Shown: piece by piece, positions 59,745 through 64,000 of the stretch
How the letters are laid out: every line of letters starts with the position of its first letter
Position numbering within the stretch: the first letter of the stretch is position 1
DNA from: Acanthosoma haemorrhoidale
Lineage: Eukaryota > Arthropoda > Insecta > Hemiptera > Acanthosomatidae
Length of the DNA stretch: 64,000 nucleotides
Assembly (NCBI GenBank): GCA_930367205.1
Contig: OV884014.1
Coordinates: forward strand, 109,753,138-109,817,137
Reading direction: 5' to 3'
Notes under the pieces: model-generated
Seen by the model: only the letters and a program-made list of their open reading frames with translations
Told to the model about the DNA's origin: nothing
The model's database searches: none
Translations under genes and position numbers: made by a program

Positions 59745-62263
59745 TGATTTAATTATCAGAGACTAATGATTTAAATTAAGTTAGTATGTAAATGGTTTTG
59801 ATGTACTTGTTTGACTTCAAGAGGTATTCAAGTATGAAGATTGACTAGCATAATGTTAATTAACCCAATTGTGTCCATTTTAAGATGACAGTTGTACTAT
59901 AGAAAACATTAGTGGCAAAATGAATAATGCAGTGGGTATAAAACTATTTTATTTGTCTGTAATTTTAAATAATTTAATTCAGTTCATAACTGTAAAAATA
60001 AAAATTAACTCTTTTTTAATAATAAAGCCAAGGTCATTGACCCACGGGTCATATCGTTAAATTAATATGTAACTATCCATCTGTTAAACTTAAATTGAGT
60101 TCACCTTTGTGATTAGTAACATAATCTCTTTAAGGAAACAAAAGTGAAGTCTTTATTAGCACAAAGTAATAAAAAATAATAAAACTTCTCTTATATAAAT
60201 GTTTATTAACTTAACGACTTATGTTTTCTTGGCAGGATAAATAGATTTGTATTGAAATGAGCATAAAAAAATAATTAAATTGTATTTCATTCCTTCAACC
60301 AAATGAATGATTAGAATTTTAGCTACCAGATCTTTGTTTGACTGGTGGGCACTAACAGAAGAATGCTGTTTATTAATTATTGTTATGTTTGTTAGTTGTT
60401 TTTTTTTCTTCTACTTATATTATATATACATACTTAAATATGGCTGTATAGAGAATCGATCAGATGACAATTTATTTGTCAGTTCCGTTCTGTTAACACT
60501 GATACTATGCTAAGTTTTGCAACCTATTTCATATTCGTGTACATTAATGTATTAAATAAAAGTAAATTTATGGCTATTTATCTGTATTTTAGTACTTTAT
60601 TGTAGTGATGACTTCATTACTCTTTAAATAAGAATGTAGGTTTATAAAAAAGTAAATGTGATTTTATTAGCTTATCATTGCCAATTATATCTGCTTTTGT
60701 TTCTCATGGTTGGTGTATATATTTTTACAATGGAATTTAAATCTATTAAAAAATAATTTAACGGAAATTATTTATAGTAGCCTCTAAAACATTTAGAAAA
60801 ACATCAGAACTTTCAAATAAAGGCATATGGTTCAAATTAATGTGTTTAATATATATTTTTACTATTGTTGAAATCCAAAAGAATTTTGAGTTTTGAGAAT
60901 TATTCTTTTAAAAATCTTGTACCATGTGCTGGATCGTAAAGTTATTCAATTATTATTTATAACCATAAATAGTTAAAAAACTAATCCCTCTCTATTACTA
61001 TGATATATTACAAGGTTCAAAAATAAATGCTGGGATAGCTGTCAAGATGCTCTTATTATTAGTTGTGAAGAATATTTTGTATTATATTGTTCAAGAGGCC
61101 AATTGAAAATATATGTAAAACAGCTAATAGTTTAGTTTTAGTTTATCCCTTTCTCGTCTTGATTTAAATTTATTATTGTCTTTGGAGCATAGGGATCTTT
61201 GACCATCTTATATTATGATGTATAATTTCTCATCAGAACATTTTGAGGTATGGTTCATCAGCCCACCGATTTATAATTTGATTGAGAGACTGATCTTTTA
61301 GAGATTAATTAAAAACACCCGCATCACCGCCTTAGTAGTTCTAGGGCTGGCAACTTCTTGAGAAATCTCATTTTATCAAATTTGGATTTATTGTTTAGAT
61401 GAATATATAATTATTCTCTATACCTGAGATTAGGAAGAAGATACAAGCAGTTGGCGGTTCTTTAACTCAATTAAAAGAGGCTCCTACTAGAGCGCAAAAT
61501 GGGTTCCTGAAAATAATCAAAAGAAGGACGAGAAGAACACAACAATCTGTAGGAGTATTGGTGTGTTAAGCCAGTTTAGATACTTCTGGAGGTGTACCAG
61601 CTTTGATAACTGGGTCATGTCAGATGGATGGACGAGAATAGGACTAACAAACTGACATGTCTGTACACCACAATAGAGTTACGCTGTCAGTGAGGTAAGC
61701 TACAACAAACAATCAGTTGAGGGACTGACCCTCACAAGTTAGATGGTAGAAAGAGAGAAGATTATGTTATAACAGAAATTTAATTATAATTAATCATGTC
61801 TTTATTTCATTTTTGATTTGGTTTCTGTTCCTGCCAAACAATAAGTCTATTATTATTATTACATATAAATTTAATTTTATCTATGGTTGAAGATCTTCCC
61901 TGGGGTGTTTTCAGCTTATCATTCATCTCTTAAAAAAACATGGGTCGATCCCTTCCCTCAAGTCAAGGCATACCCCTGCTTCCAGCATAATGAATTAGGC
62001 TTTTGCCCGAGTTCATCCATCTAAGCGGGTATGGCACCTTCATGTTTGCTAATATGTGACCAAAATCACTAATAGGTGAAAATCATTTGAAATAAACTGT
62101 CCTTCCATTTTATAAATTGTGTAATCTAGAACTTTAAGGATATGCCCACCTATAATATGTAATGTTATTTATAGTACAATTTCAAAAAGTAATGGTTAAT
62201 CACATCAATATGTTTAGCCATTTGTTCATTTGAATTTGAAAAGTGCATTTCCTATATCAAATG
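59745..62263. other. Intergenic DNA between the two CK1-alpha copies
   Basis: About 2.5 kb with no supportable exon. A somewhat less AT-rich patch at about 61440-61760 may be a repeat remnant. Nothing here resembles the DNA upstream of the first CK1-alpha copy, so the duplicated unit starts at about 62264. Confidence 0.5.
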
Positions 62264-62647
62264 AGACCCCTATATATAAATCGATTCTTTTCCAAAATGG
62301 TTATGTATTTCCCCCTGAATGAGCATATGTTCTTTAGAAGTCAAAAAGGCCGGTTATGATTTAGGAGATAAATTCTATAGCGTTTTTTTCATTTCTTTTG
62401 TGCTGTCGGAAATTCGCAATAAAGATAATAAGCTTGGAACTGGAAGATAGAATCGATGGTTGGCTTTGGCGACCACCTGATTGGTTCGCTAAGAACAATG
62501 ACGTAGCTTCTTCCTTTCCTTCTCCAACTTGCTGATCCAGTTAGTTGTGGCTTTTGCTGAGGAAAATGTCGGATAAGTCTAGTTGGTGAAATAAGTGTTC
62601 TTATTTGCGTTTTTTAATTAGTTCCGTCGTGTATATTTAACTGAACA
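62264..62647 (+). promoter_or_regulatory. Second CK1-alpha copy: promoter/5'UTR block
   Basis: Homologous to 47048-47428. The central part 62439-62579 is identical to 47220-47360 as read, so the inverted CCAAT box, the ATGACGT motif and the pyrimidine stretch are all kept. Differences cluster at the left edge and in the 60 bp before the start codon. It carries the same seven-codon upstream ORF at 62566-62589. Confidence 0.65.
62566..62589 (+). CDS. Upstream ORF, seven codons, second CK1-alpha copy
   Basis: Encodes MSDKSSW like its counterpart at 47347-47370. The only base change is synonymous. It ends 58 nt before the kinase start codon, the same distance as in the first copy. Confidence 0.4.
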   Translation: MSDKSSW

Positions 62648-63272
62648 ATGGCTAGTTCGTCGTCCTCGCAAAAACTAGACTTTGTCGTGGCTGGAAGATA
62701 TAAAATTATTAAAAAAATTGGAAGTGGCTCGTTTGGTGATATTTACCTCGGAATCAACATTTTGAATGGAGAGGTATGTACAAACGGCAGAGGTTTTGCC
62801 AGAAATAAACTTGGTAGCATGAAAGGTTACTTAGGGCTGTTGTCTATGTCCTGTAAAGGTTCAAAATGGCTGAAAGGTATTGATGCAACAGTGGCCATAT
62901 TATTTATTGTTATTATAAACCCCAAAGAATCTTAAAGATAAACAGAAAGCATGAAATACAAGGTTTAAACAATTTTAAGTTTTAGGCTAACCTATGAAAT
63001 TGTATTGTCTACTTTTGCTACAATACCTGTCACTAAAGCCTTATGACATCGATTAATTATCTGATATTAAATTGGGATTTCCTCTAGCCTGTAAGAGCTG
63101 GATCAGATGTCACCTTAATTAGAGTATGCTAATAACATTTATATTCTAAACTCGTTGGTTCTCAGGAGGTAGCAGTGAAATTGGAAACAATTCAAGCTAA
63201 ACACCCTCAGCTTCTTTATGAAAGCAAACTCTACAAAGTTCTGCAAGGTTGTGTCGGAATTCCACACATCAG
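62648..63272 (+). CDS. Casein kinase I alpha, second copy (5' part; continues past the window)
   Basis: Exons 62648-62773 and 63166-63272 encode the first 77 residues of a CK1-alpha paralog, with the same exon borders and phases as the first copy. The glycine loop GSGSFGDIY and EVAVKLE (catalytic Lys) are present. Exon 1 has 14 base differences from the first copy and four amino-acid changes: Thr3 to Ser, Arg6 to Ser, Gly15 to Ala, Leu19 to Ile. Exon 2 changes are mostly synonymous (AMRAK versus TIQAK is the main protein difference). Frames and splice sites are intact, so it is probably functional, but the rest of the kinase domain (HRD, DFG) lies beyond 64000. The third exon was not found before the window end; in the first copy intron 2 is over 3 kb. 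Confidence 0.88.
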
Positions 63273-64000
63273 GTAAGACTTAATGATTGCGTTTTTGCTA
63301 TCTTATGTTTCCTCTCGCCATGGTAGTAGCATTCTTATGATTAAGTGTTACTACGTTAATGGCGATTATAAAATTTTCACAAAGTTTTGAAGTGCGTTCT
63401 TTCCATAAGAATTTTCTAGTAACTACGTTATCAACATAAGTTTTATAAGGTTTATTTGTAATATAGCATGTTTAGACGTTTCCTGGGTCTGTTTTTATGT
63501 AAAGTTAGTATCAACCTATGTTGACTAATCAGCCCATTTGTTATAAAGTATTATATTTGTTAATTTTATGTTATGCAACTAGCGCATATAATTGGATTGT
63601 TTACTTCTTAATTGATTTTGATGTTATCAATCAAAGCAGTATTGTTGAAAAGTTTGGAAACATTCAACGAAACAACTGTCTTTATGACAATCCTTCTTTA
63701 TTTGTCGTAAATATAATAATCACTTATTTGTTTCAACATACTCTAAGGCATTGTTTTATTCTGAAGAGTTATATGATGTAGACATGGTCCTATTTCCTGT
63801 TGCTATTGCTAAGGTGATTGGAATCGTGTTCAAGAAGCTTACAATTTTAAGGAAGTGTTATTTGCATTTCTAATGTTAGCGGCTACTATGATTTTCATTT
63901 ACTGAAACAATAGATTTAAATCCTTCTCTTTTGAGGAAGCTGTTCTCTTAATATTGATTTGGTTTTTCAGTAGTTTATTATTAGAACAACTACTTGGATT
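63273..64000. other. Intron 2 of the second CK1-alpha copy (to window end)
   Basis: Starts with the donor GTAAGA. No further exon is visible up to base 64000, and apart from the donor region I see little similarity to intron 2 of the first copy. Confidence 0.6.

Overview
The window is nuclear DNA of an animal, almost certainly an insect. It is strongly AT-rich, has short exons with GT-AG introns, and carries mariner, Tigger/pogo and piggyBac-like DNA transposons plus tRNA-derived SINE-like sequences. A hemipteroid insect would fit, but nothing read here fixes the order. No bacterial, plasmid or CRISPR signal was found.

Layout: (1) 5.7-16.2 kb, minus strand: ERp44, an ER thioredoxin-like chaperone, in eight recognisable coding exons. 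Its first exon (start codon and signal peptide) was not located. Its introns hold a mariner, a piggyBac-like MITE, two tRNA-type SINE heads and a long inverted repeat. (2) 16.2-20.6 kb: intergenic, with a cluster of three very long poly(A) tracts. (3) 20.66-33.35 kb, plus strand: a complete nine-exon Prp31 (PRPF31), a U4/U6 snRNP splicing factor, with a decayed Tigger transposon antisense in its last intron. (4) 35.3-37.7 kb, minus strand: a complete three-exon gene for an acidic, Trp-rich protein of 171 aa that I do not recognise; a broken mariner sits in one intron. (5) 37.8-47.0 kb: gene-poor, with a minisatellite at 40.1-40.5 kb. (6) 47.4-59.4 kb, plus strand: a casein kinase I alpha gene. 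(7) 62.3 kb to the window end: the promoter and first two coding exons of a second CK1-alpha copy in the same orientation.

The three recognised proteins act in different pathways (ER quality control, pre-mRNA splicing, Ser/Thr kinase signalling), so this is ordinary eukaryotic neighbourhood rather than a functional cluster. The most unusual feature is the tandem CK1-alpha duplication. The two copies share an upstream/5'UTR block that is more alike than their first coding exons, including 141 bp that read as identical and a seven-codon upstream ORF that differs by one synonymous base.

Exon borders were placed by hand from reading frame, splice consensus and remembered family sequence. Unless stated otherwise, splice phases add up. 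I did not find a clearly undescribed molecular system. The best leads are the duplicated CK1-alpha control region, a possible ratchet splice site at 56.1 kb, the unrecognised 171-aa gene and the uncharacterised MITE families.
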